Source: Actinophytocola sp036555685 (lineage in GTDB: Bacteria; Actinomycetota; Actinomycetes; Mycobacteriales; Pseudonocardiaceae). Taken from it: a stretch of 64,000 nucleotides of DNA. Under the pieces are notes generated by a model. That model saw nothing but the letters and a program-made list of their open reading frames with translations. It was not told the origin of the DNA and ran no database searches. A program made the translations under genes and the position numbers. Below, piece by piece: positions 36,006 to 43,048 of this stretch. Within the stretch, counting starts at the first letter, position 1, and each line of letters begins with the position of its first letter. The stretch covers positions 1 through 64,000 of the forward strand of contig NZ_DATBKY010000161.1 in the NCBI RefSeq assembly GCF_036555685.1, read 5' to 3'.

Positions 36006-37925
36006 TCAGAGCAGCTCCAGCTGCTCCTGCTGCACCGGCGCCGCCTGTTCCGGGATGGACACCAAGCTGCCCTCGGGCCAGGTGGGCTCCGTTCGCGCCT
36101 CGCGCGCCTCCTTCGCCGCCAGGCCGTGCCGACGTAACAGCGGTCCCACTCGCCGTCCCAGCCACCGCCGGTAGCGGATGTCGGCGTTCGAGCCGCGGGC
36201 GTAGATCTGGCGGTAGCTCGGCACCAGCTCCGGGTGTTCGCGGGCCAGCCACTCGGCGAACCACTCGCGGGCGCCCGGACGCAGGTGCAGCGGCAGGACA
36301 GTGGCACCGCTGGCTCCGGTCTCGGCGATCGCCGCCAGCAGGGTGTCCAGCCGCTCGATCGTGTCGGTCAAGCCCGGCAACACCGGCGCGACGAAGACGC
36401 CGCACGGCAGGCCCGCCTCGGTGATCTTGCGGACCAGCTCCAGCCGCGCCTGCGGGCTCGCGGTGCCCGGCTCGAGGCTGCGTTGCAGCTCCCGGTCGAC
36501 CAGTGCGATCGACACGCCCAGACCGACCGGCACCTGCTTGCTCACCTCCGCCAAGAGCGGCAGGTCCCGCGACAACACCGTGCCCTTGGTCAGGATGTTG
36601 AACGGCGTGCCGCTGTCGGCCAGTGCGCGGATGATCCCCGGCATCAGCTTGTACCGGCCCTCCGCCCGCTGGTACGGGTCGGTGTTGGTGCCCATCGCCA
36701 CGTGTTCGTGGGTCCAGCGTGGTGAGCGCAGCTGCGCGGTGAGTACCTCGACCGCGTTGACCTTCACGATCACCTGGGTGTCGAAGTCGTGGCCGGCATC
36801 GAGGTCGAGGTAGGTGTGCGAGTTGCGCGCGAAGCAGTTGTGGCTCACCACGCCGTTCGCGATGAAGTCGCCCGTGCCGGTGGTGATGTCGAACAGCGGC
36901 AGCTCGAGGCCGAGCGGCTCGACCGTCTCGATGCCCAGGCGCTCAGCTGCCCGCAGCGCCACGCCGGACAACTCGGCGGCCCCGGTGCGCGCCGGGTCGA
37001 CGGTGTGCAGGAACCGGAGGTACTCGGGTAAGCCGCCGAAGAGACGGACCCGCTGCACGCCGCTGCGAAGGCCGAGCTCGTCGAGCACGAACCGGAAGTT
37101 CAGGCGTAGCAAGGCATCGCTGATCAGGCTGACGTTGGCCCGGCTTGCGCGCGCGACGCGCAGGTGCCCGCGACCGAACTCACCGTCCACATCGAAAACA
37201 GCCGCGAGGTATCCCTTGTGCCACTCCTCGCTCGGCACAAGGGGTCGCTCGATCGGCAGGCTGATCGGCTCGTCGCCGGTCAGGTAGTCCCGGGCGCGCT
37301 CGAGCACCCGGGGATCGGTCGGCTCGCCGTCGCCGTTCGCGATGCCGGAGAGGTAACCACAGCGGTAGTCGAGCAGCCCCTTCGGGCCCGAGGCGAACCC
37401 ACCGGTGCCGACCAGCTTGTCGCCGGTCGCCAGCACGGTCCGGCGGCGGTCCTCTTTCTCGGCCACGTGCCGCCAGCCGCGGTCGGTCAGGAAACGGTGG
37501 TCGCCGCTCGCGATCAGCTGGGTGCCGTCGCGGAGGGTGAGCCGGTACGCGGGTTTGACCGTGGACCAGTGCGCGAGGACGCGCGTGGTGACGTACCGGC
37601 GGCGGTTGCCGCGTCGCTCGGTGCCGTAGATCAGGTCGCCGACCTGGAGCTCGGCGAGCGGCCGGGTTCGCCCGTCCGCCATGAGAATCGGCGTGTCGCC
37701 GGCGAGGCAGTACCGGCACGCGTGGCTGCACCCGCGGTACGGGTTGACCGTCCAGCGGAACGGCATCGGCGAGGCGCCGGGCACCTTGTTCAGCACCGAC
37801 TTCGCGCGCACCTCGTGGAAGACGATGCCGCTGAACTCGGGCGTACGAACGCTGCGCACCAGGCCCGGCAGGCCGGGTAGTGTTTGCTGTTGTTGCTGGT
37901 CGACACGCTGGCTGTCCCATCGCAC
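36006..37925 (-). CDS. Rv2578c-family radical SAM protein containing an intein
   Basis: The host protein is a radical SAM enzyme (SPL-like) whose mycobacterial orthologue Rv2578c is DNA-damage inducible; its reaction is unknown. The precursor is 639 aa. The iron-sulfur motif starts GCSHACRY (Cys66, Cys70). The intein occupies residues 73-363, and the third Cys is Cys364 in CFARNSHTYLDLD. Splicing would leave a 348 aa protein, close to the 340 aa mycobacterial one, continuing VAMGTNTDPYQRAEGRYKL and LTKGTVLSRDLPLL. The GTG at 37923-37925 (VRWDSQRVDQ) is chosen because the mycobacterial homologue begins alike. A perfect LexA box lies 10 bases upstream. Confidence 0.93.
   Translation of the reverse strand: MRWDSQRVDQQQQQTLPGLPGLVRSVRTPEFSGIVFHEVRAKSVLNKVPGASPMPFRWTVNPYRGCSHACRYCLAGDTPILMADGRTRPLAELQVGDLIYGTERRGNRRRYVTTRVLAHWSTVKPAYRLTLRDGTQLIASGDHRFLTDRGWRHVAEKEDRRRTVLATGDKLVGTGGFASGPKGLLDYRCGYLSGIANGDGEPTDPRVLERARDYLTGDEPISLPIERPLVPSEEWHKGYLAAVFDVDGEFGRGHLRVARASRANVSLISDALLRLNFRFVLDELGLRSGVQRVRLFGGLPEYLRFLHTVDPARTGAAELSGVALRAAERLGIETVEPLGLELPLFDITTGTGDFIANGVVSHNCFARNSHTYLDLDAGHDFDTQVIVKVNAVEVLTAQLRSPRWTHEHVAMGTNTDPYQRAEGRYKLMPGIIRALADSGTPFNILTKGTVLSRDLPLLAEVSKQVPVGLGVSIALVDRELQRSLEPGTASPQARLELVRKITEAGLPCGVFVAPVLPGLTDTIERLDTLLAAIAETGASGATVLPLHLRPGAREWFAEWLAREHPELVPSYRQIYARGSNADIRYRRWLGRRVGPLLRRHGLAAKEAREARTEPTWPEGSLVSIPEQAAPVQQEQLELL
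36837..37709 (-). mobile_element. Intein with LAGLIDADG homing endonuclease, inserted in the radical SAM Cys motif
   Basis: A 291 aa intein within the radical SAM precursor. It starts at Cys73 (CLAGDTPILMADGRTRPLAE, block A) and ends ANGVVSHN at Asn363, followed by Cys+1 (Cys364), all four splice residues being standard. Block B is TLRDGTQLIASGDHRFLT. Two LAGLIDADG-like motifs, GYLSGIANGDG (about 190-200) and GYLAAVFDVDGEF (about 238-250), keep the acidic residue before the last Gly. The homing endonuclease therefore may still be active, although the inserted domain is compact. The insertion falls exactly between the second and third cluster cysteines. Confidence 0.93.
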
Positions 37926-37934
37926 GATCGCTAG

Positions 37935-37950
37935 TCGAACACACGTTCGA
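37935..37950 (-). promoter_or_regulatory. LexA (SOS) box upstream of the radical SAM gene
   Basis: tcgaacacacgttcga is a perfect match to the actinobacterial LexA operator TCGAAC-N4-GTTCGA. It is 10 bases upstream of the proposed GTG start, and a TTGACA (-35-like) lies on the minus strand at 37957-37962. LexA would cover the promoter. The mycobacterial orthologue Rv2578c is a known LexA regulon member (from memory). Confidence 0.88.
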
Positions 37951-37995
37951 ACGCCTGTCAAACGCGATCACTCAACCGAGCGACGCCCGGCGAAA

Positions 37996-38018
37996 TTGTC
38001 AGACCCCCGCTCTAGCTT
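37996..38018 (+). promoter_or_regulatory. PafBC/RecA-NDp type DNA-damage promoter
   Basis: ttgtcagac-N8-tagctt fits the consensus TTGTCRGTG-N8-TANNNT of LexA-independent damage promoters controlled by PafBC in Actinobacteria, with two mismatches at the end of the -35 part. Transcription would start near 38025, at an ATG (38026) heading into the 3' end of the oppositely oriented DAAO gene. The open frame there (to 38166) has no recognisable product, so the original target may be lost. Confidence 0.55.
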
Positions 38019-38086
38019 CGGCGCCATGACCAGCACGCCGCCCCGCCGACGGGCCCTTATCACCGCGCTTGCCGAGGCCGTGCCGA

Positions 38087-39067
38087 CTACCGGCGGCCTG
38101 CCGGCTCGTCGCGCTGCTGGGCGGCCAGCGCGGCCGCCTCGCGGGCGCAGCCCCACGACAGGCTGACGCCGTTGCCGCCGTGGCCGTAGTTGTGCACCAC
38201 ACGCGTGTTGCCCAGCGGTTCGGCCTCGACGCGGACCGCCGACCGCACGGGGCGCAGTCCCGTCTCGACCTCGATCAGCTCGGCGTCGTTGAGCCGCGGC
38301 TCGATCGCGCGGACCCGGCGCAGAATCCGCTCGGTCAGGTCCGGGTCGGGCGTGCGGTCGGTCCGGCCGGGGATGCGGATGCCGCCGCAGACGACGCGGG
38401 TCGGATGCGGGAAGAAGCTGGTCCACTCGGCGTCCATGGTCAGCTCCATGAACAGGAGGTCGAGCCCGGGGTTGGACAGGACCACGCTCTGGCCGAACAC
38501 CGGCTCGAGCTCGGTGTCGCCCAGGAGGTCACGCGAGCCGAGGCCCGTGCAGTTGGCGACGACGGGCGCCTCGTCGGCGGCTTCGTCGAGTGAGTGGACC
38601 GTGCGCTCGTGGATCTCGACGCCCGCGCCGGTCACCCGCGCGACGAGGTGGTCGAGGTAGCGGGGCATGTCGACGAGGGGCATCGTCGCGCGCGAGCCGC
38701 CGGCGAAGCCTTCGGGCACCTCGTCCGGCTCGGCCGGCCGCAGGTCCGGAATGGACCGTGCCTGCGGCGGGATCTCGCCACCGGATGGGCCGCCGACGGT
38801 AAGCGCGGGCGCCATGCGCACCCCGGTTGCGGGATCGCCGGCGAGCGCGACGAAGTCCTCCAGGGACCGGTTGGTCCAGCTCATGGTCTTGGCCATGGGT
38901 TCCTGGAACGACGGGCCCCACATGGCCCCGGCGACGACCGAGGTGGTCGAACGCGGCGGCTCGGCCGACCACACCTGAACCGTCCACCCCGCCTCGGCCA
39001 GACAGGCGGCGGTGGTCAGCCCACTCACGCCGGCACCGACAACCACCGCCTGCTCTGTACTGGTCAC
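38087..39067 (-). CDS. FAD-dependent oxidoreductase, D-amino-acid oxidase family
   Basis: A 326 aa flavoprotein. The FAD-binding Rossmann loop VVVGAGVSGLTTAACLAEAG opens the protein. DAAO features follow: AMWGPSFQEP, GLRPVRSAVRVEAEPL with the substrate-carboxylate Arg, and the C-terminal HNYGHGGNGVSLSWGCAREA that contacts FAD. It probably oxidises a D-amino acid or related amine to the imino acid and H2O2. It lies 105 bases downstream of idi on the same strand, and may belong to the same transcript as the PQQ genes or be independent. Confidence 0.87.
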   Translation of the reverse strand: MTSTEQAVVVGAGVSGLTTAACLAEAGWTVQVWSAEPPRSTTSVVAGAMWGPSFQEPMAKTMSWTNRSLEDFVALAGDPATGVRMAPALTVGGPSGGEIPPQARSIPDLRPAEPDEVPEGFAGGSRATMPLVDMPRYLDHLVARVTGAGVEIHERTVHSLDEAADEAPVVANCTGLGSRDLLGDTELEPVFGQSVVLSNPGLDLLFMELTMDAEWTSFFPHPTRVVCGGIRIPGRTDRTPDPDLTERILRRVRAIEPRLNDAELIEVETGLRPVRSAVRVEAEPLGNTRVVHNYGHGGNGVSLSWGCAREAAALAAQQRDEPAGRR

Positions 39068-39172
39068 GACGAAGACGATAGCGCTCAGCGGGATCGGAGA
39101 TGGCGAGTCAGCACGTCGCCGGGTGGCGCGGTGTACGCGGCCATGGTGCGGACGGCGGCGGCCCCGGGCCGC

Positions 39173-39748
39173 TCAGAGAACGGCGGCTGGCGGCAGTTCG
39201 GCGGCGTCGGCGACGGGCCAGCCGAGCGGGTCGCGACCGAGCGTGGCGAGCTCGTCGACCTGCTCCCGGGCCCACGGCGAGACGGCAAGCTCGCCGCCCG
39301 TCACCATGCTCACGAAGAGCGGCCACGACACCCAGCCGAACTCGTCGACCTCCGCGGCGGCGGGCCGGGGCGCGTCGTCGCACAACGCGCGGAACACCGG
39401 GCACAGCTCGTTCTCCACGACACCGTTCGCCATCTCCGCCCGGTACCGGAACCGCGGCAGCACGAGATCCACCGACGACACGGCCAGGCCCAGCTCGTCG
39501 GCCAGGCGCCGGACGACCGCGGCGGCGAACGACTCGCCCGGTGCGGGATGTCCGCAGCAGGAGTTCGTCACCACGCCCGGCCAGGTCCGCTTGGCACGCG
39601 CCCGCCGGGTGACGAGCAGCGAGCCGGCCGAACTGAACACGTAGCACGAGAACGCCAGGTGCAGCGGCGTGTCCCGGTCGTGCACCGTGGCCTTGTCCGC
39701 CGTGCCGATCCCCCGTCCCTGCTCGTCGAGCAGGACCACCTGTTCCAT
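39173..39748 (-). CDS. idi: Type I isopentenyl-diphosphate delta-isomerase
   Basis: Interconverts IPP and DMAPP for isoprenoid synthesis. The 191 aa Nudix protein has the metal and catalytic motif TNSCCGHPAPGESFAAAVVRRL (catalytic Cys in SCCGHP) and VVENELCPVFRAL with the catalytic Glu. The N-terminus MEQVVLLDEQGRGIGTADKA is typical. ATG at 39746-39748 with GAGGAGA ahead of it. It is 69 bases downstream of pqqB. No other isoprenoid genes are nearby. Confidence 0.95.
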   Translation of the reverse strand: MEQVVLLDEQGRGIGTADKATVHDRDTPLHLAFSCYVFSSAGSLLVTRRARAKRTWPGVVTNSCCGHPAPGESFAAAVVRRLADELGLAVSSVDLVLPRFRYRAEMANGVVENELCPVFRALCDDAPRPAAAEVDEFGWVSWPLFVSMVTGGELAVSPWAREQVDELATLGRDPLGWPVADAAELPPAAVL

Positions 39749-39817
39749 CGCGTCTCCTCGAAGGCCGACCCAGCCGGGCAAGGTGTCCAGCATGCCCCGG
39801 GTGGCCCGGGCGCGCCT

Positions 39818-40699
39818 TCAGAGGTCCAGCGTGGCGCCGTCCTCGGGCACCTCGACGCCGGCCGACGTGACCGCACGGAACTGCGGCGATCGCCGGTCGA
39901 GCAGCGGGTTCGTGTTGTTGAGGTGCGTGTACAGCCACCGCGTGCCCGAGCCGGCGTGTGCGCGGATCCGTGCCAGGCTCCCGGCGGGGCCGGCGACCGG
40001 GACGTGACCCATCGCCCGCTGCGCGGAGGTCGACGTGCCGGTCCCGGTCATCTCCTCCGCGGAGTAGAACGTCCCGTCCAGCAGCACGCAGCTCGCCCCG
40101 CCGACGAACTCGTCGAAGCCGGCCGGCCACGTGGCGAGGCACGGCGCGTACACGAGCACGCCGCCGGTCGCCGGGTCGTGCAGCCGGTACGCGACCACCC
40201 AGGAACCGTCCACCGTGGAGTCACGGGCGTACTTGGGCCGCTTGTCGCTCACCGCGAGGACGGACACCGCGAGGTCGGGGAACTCGTCCGGTGGCGCCCA
40301 CTGCCACGAGCCGTACCCCGCCACGATGTCCCGCACCGGGAGCCGCGTGCGCAGCGCGTCCAGCACGGCAGGCGGCGCCCACACCGACAGCCCGCGGCTC
40401 TCGCGCAGCTGCATCAGCCCGAGCGTGTGGTCCAGCTCCGCGTCGGTCAGCAGTGCCCCGCGCAGCGGCGTGTCCCGCGGGCCCGGACCCGGCGTCAGTG
40501 GCGGCGCGGCCAGCACCTGCGCCCGGATGTCCGGCGAGGCGTTGACGAGGTACCAGTCCTTCCCTTGGGGACTGATCGCCAGGCAGTCCTGCGTCCGCGC
40601 CGGCACCGACGGCGTGCCGGCCAGGCCGCACAGCGCGCACGCGCAGTTCCACTGCGGGAAGCCGCCGCCGGCCGCGGTGCCGAGCAGCCGGACCTTCAC
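39818..40699 (-). CDS. pqqB: PQQ biosynthesis protein PqqB
   Basis: A 293 aa metallo-beta-lactamase-fold protein, now regarded as the hydroxylase acting on the PqqA-derived Glu-Tyr unit. Motifs: KVRLLGTAAGGGFPQWNCAC at the N-terminus with the C-A-C-x-x-C metal site (WNCACALC), and ALLTDAELDHTLGLMQLRE in place of HxHxDH, as usual in PqqB. C-terminal GTRWLYTHLNNTNPLLD is also typical. The start GTG (40697-40699) overlaps the pqqE stop by 4 bases. It comes last of the pqq genes here, whereas the common order is pqqABCDE. Confidence 0.95.
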   Translation of the reverse strand: MKVRLLGTAAGGGFPQWNCACALCGLAGTPSVPARTQDCLAISPQGKDWYLVNASPDIRAQVLAAPPLTPGPGPRDTPLRGALLTDAELDHTLGLMQLRESRGLSVWAPPAVLDALRTRLPVRDIVAGYGSWQWAPPDEFPDLAVSVLAVSDKRPKYARDSTVDGSWVVAYRLHDPATGGVLVYAPCLATWPAGFDEFVGGASCVLLDGTFYSAEEMTGTGTSTSAQRAMGHVPVAGPAGSLARIRAHAGSGTRWLYTHLNNTNPLLDRRSPQFRAVTSAGVEVPEDGATLDL

Positions 40700-41781
40700 C
40701 GCACGGCCGCCGGGCCGCGCATCACGAAGGGAGTGTCCACATCGGACTCGGTGGCGATGATGTCGGCCACGACGCCGCGGTCCGGCGACAGCGAGCACAC
40801 CGGGTCGGTGGCCGCCGCGTCGCCGGTCAGCAGGAACGCCTGGCACCGGCACCCGCCGAAGTCCACCGAGCGGCGCTCGCAGGTACGGCACGGATCGCGC
40901 ATCCAGCCGTCCCCGCGGAAGGCGTTGAACGACTCCGAGTGGTACCAGATGTCCGAAAGGGACCGCCGCTGCACGTTCTCCACCGGCAGCGTCGTGATCG
41001 CCGACGCCGCCGGGCACGGCAGCACGTCACCGCCGGGCGCGACCGTCAGCTGCCGCGCGCCCCAGCCGTACATGCACGGCTTCGGGTACCGCTCGTGGTA
41101 GTCGGCGACCACGTACACGATCTCCATGCGGCCGCGCAGCCGCTCGGCCGCCGCACGCACGACCGGCTCCGCCGCGGCGAGCTGCTCACGGGTCGGCATC
41201 AGCGCGGCTCGGTTGCGCAGCGCCCAGCCGTAGTACTGGGTGTTCGCGAGCTCGAGCCGGTCCGCCCCCATCCGCTCGGCCAGCGCGATGAGCGCACCGA
41301 CCTGGTCGTGGTTCGCCCTGTGCAGCACCACGTTCACGCTCAGCGGCAACCCCGCCGCACGCACGGCGGTGGCCGCCTCGAGCTTGCGGTCGTGCGCCCG
41401 CGCGCCGGCGATGCGGTCCGCCCGGGCCGCGTCGGCACCTTGCATGGACAGCTGGACGTGTGCGAGCCCGCGGTCGACGAGGCCGGCCAGCCGCGAAGGC
41501 GTCAGGCCCAGCCCGCTCGTCACCAGGTTCACGTAGCAGCCCAGGTCGGAGGCGCGACCGACCAGCTCCGGCAGGTCCGGGCGCAGCAGCGGCTCGCCGC
41601 CGGACATGTGCACCTGCAGCACGCCGAGGTCGCGCGCGGCGTCCAGGACGGACAGCCACTGCCCGGTGGTCAGCTCGTCTCGCCGCGCGGTCAGCTCCAC
41701 CGGGTTCGAGCAGTACGGGCAGTGCAGCGGGCACCGGTGTGTCAGCTCGGCCAAGAGCCCGAGGGGCGCGCTCACGTCCAT
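40696..41781 (-). CDS. pqqE: PQQ biosynthesis radical SAM enzyme PqqE
   Basis: Forms the C-C crosslink between Glu and Tyr of the PqqA peptide. The 361 aa protein has the radical SAM motif CPLHCPYC near residue 18 (AELTHRCPLHCPYCSNPVEL), GGEPLLRPDLPELV, and a SPASM domain with auxiliary clusters: KPCMYGWGARQLTVAPGGDV then LPCPAAS, and DPCRTCERRSVDFGGCRCQA. The ATG at 41779-41781 overlaps the pqqD end by 10 bases. Confidence 0.97.
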   Translation of the reverse strand: MDVSAPLGLLAELTHRCPLHCPYCSNPVELTARRDELTTGQWLSVLDAARDLGVLQVHMSGGEPLLRPDLPELVGRASDLGCYVNLVTSGLGLTPSRLAGLVDRGLAHVQLSMQGADAARADRIAGARAHDRKLEAATAVRAAGLPLSVNVVLHRANHDQVGALIALAERMGADRLELANTQYYGWALRNRAALMPTREQLAAAEPVVRAAAERLRGRMEIVYVVADYHERYPKPCMYGWGARQLTVAPGGDVLPCPAASAITTLPVENVQRRSLSDIWYHSESFNAFRGDGWMRDPCRTCERRSVDFGGCRCQAFLLTGDAAATDPVCSLSPDRGVVADIIATESDVDTPFVMRGPAAVR

Positions 41782-42029
41782 TCGACGACCCTTCGCTCCG
41801 CGAGCCGCTCCAGCACGTTCGCCACGTCCGCCGCGCGCACGCCGCGGAACCGCGTGCCGAGCCGCGACGCGATCTCCCGGACCGTCGTCGAGCCATCGCA
41901 CTCCCGCAGCACCGCGGCCGCCGTCCCGTTCGGCACCAGGACGCCTTCCGGGTACAGCAGCACGTGCGTGGCCCGGACCTTGTCGTACGAGAGGCGGACG
42001 CCGCGGCGCAGGCGGGGCCGGTCGGGCAT
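41772..42029 (-). CDS. pqqD: PQQ peptide chaperone PqqD
   Basis: An 85 aa winged-helix-like protein (RiPP recognition element) that presents PqqA to PqqE. It has the family features PRLRRGVRLSYDKVRATHVL, YPEGVLVPNGTAAAVLRECD and DGSTTVREIASRLGTRF. It is free-standing, not fused to PqqC or PqqE. ATG at 42027-42029, 3 bases after the pqqC stop region; its end overlaps pqqE. Confidence 0.95.
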   Translation of the reverse strand: MPDRPRLRRGVRLSYDKVRATHVLLYPEGVLVPNGTAAAVLRECDGSTTVREIASRLGTRFRGVRAADVANVLERLAERRVVEWT

Positions 42030-42032
42030 GAG

Positions 42033-42734
42033 CTACTCCTTCGCCGCGCGCTCGATGGCGTCCAACATGGACCACAGCACGTCGCACTTGAACGACAGCG
42101 CCGCGATCGCCCGGTCCTGCTGGTCCCGCGTCACGCAGTACCGGACCACGATGTCCAGAGTGGACTTACCCTCGCCGGACACGGCCTCGATCCGGTTCGT
42201 GAAGTACGCGAGGTCCGCGCGGCTGATCCAGTCGTAGTGGGCGAGCATGTCGCCGACCCGCCGCTGCATGAGGTGCCCGGAGAACATCTCCGTGAGCCCG
42301 GAAGCGACGGCCTCCACCCACGGCCGCGTCCGCGCGAAGTTCACGTACGCGTCCACGGCGAACCGGACGCCCGGGGCCACGTGCCGCTCGTCGAGTACCT
42401 CGTCACGGGTCAGCCCTACCGCCTCGCACAGCCGCAGCCACCGCTCGCGGCCGCTGTCCCCGCCGTCGCCCGATCCGTCGTGGTACACGATCCGGTCGAC
42501 CCAGGCGCGGCGCACGGACGGCTCCGGGCAGTTGCTGATGATCGCCGCGTCCTTCTGCGGCAGCACGCTCTGGTAGTACCACCGGTTCGCCGCCCAGACC
42601 CGCAGCTCGCGCTCGGTCAGCTCGCCGGCGTGCATGCGATCGTGGAACGGGTGCGTCCCCCAGTACCGGTGCGACAGGCCGCGCAGGGCGGCGACGAACT
42701 CCTCGCCGCCGCGCGCGGCGATCGTTTCGGACAC
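42033..42734 (-). CDS. pqqC: Pyrroloquinoline-quinone synthase PqqC
   Basis: Cofactor-free oxidase catalysing ring closure and the eight-electron oxidation to PQQ. The 233 aa all-helical protein has YWGTHPFHDRMHAGELTERE, NRWYYQSVLPQKDAAIISNC, GLTEMFSGHLMQRRVGDMLA and a region ending RYCVTRDQQDRAIAALSFKC, all hallmarks of PqqC. GTG start at 42732-42734 with GGAGG 6 bases ahead. 58 bases downstream of pqqA. Confidence 0.96.
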   Translation of the reverse strand: MSETIAARGGEEFVAALRGLSHRYWGTHPFHDRMHAGELTERELRVWAANRWYYQSVLPQKDAAIISNCPEPSVRRAWVDRIVYHDGSGDGGDSGRERWLRLCEAVGLTRDEVLDERHVAPGVRFAVDAYVNFARTRPWVEAVASGLTEMFSGHLMQRRVGDMLAHYDWISRADLAYFTNRIEAVSGEGKSTLDIVVRYCVTRDQQDRAIAALSFKCDVLWSMLDAIERAAKE

Positions 42735-42792
42735 GTGGCACCTCCGCGGTGGAGCCGGCGGCCGGGAACCGGCCGCCGGGCTGGCGAACCGG

Positions 42793-42894
42793 TCAGTCCT
42801 CCATCCGCGCCGCGTAGGCGGTGACCTCCATCGGCGTCTCGTACTCCACGAAGTCCGGCGTGGTCCAGACCTCCAGCTCGATCGTGGCGTCCAT
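42793..42894 (-). CDS. pqqA: PQQ precursor peptide PqqA
   Basis: A 33 aa peptide from ATG at 42892-42894 to TGA at 42793-42795, easily missed for its size. The C-terminal half reads VWTTPDFVEYETPMEVTAYA, with the conserved W-x-x-P-x-F and the crosslinked Glu and Tyr spaced E-V-T-A-Y. A strong GGAGGAGGA lies 5 bases before the start. The N-terminal extension MDATIELEV and the tail AARMED make it about 10 residues longer than the common 23-24 aa PqqA. It is the first gene of pqqACDEB. Confidence 0.93.
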   Translation of the reverse strand: MDATIELEVWTTPDFVEYETPMEVTAYAARMED

Positions 42895-43048
42895 CTGTCC
42901 TCCTCCGGGTGGTGGCCCTGCCTGCGAGTTCGAGGGTATCGGCGAGATTTCCGAATTCCGGCAGGATCGGTCGAGGTCCGGTCAAGACACTCCACAATGG
43001 ACTGGAGGCGCGTCCGCCACGCCCTCGGCCGCCTGGGAGACTGTCGCG

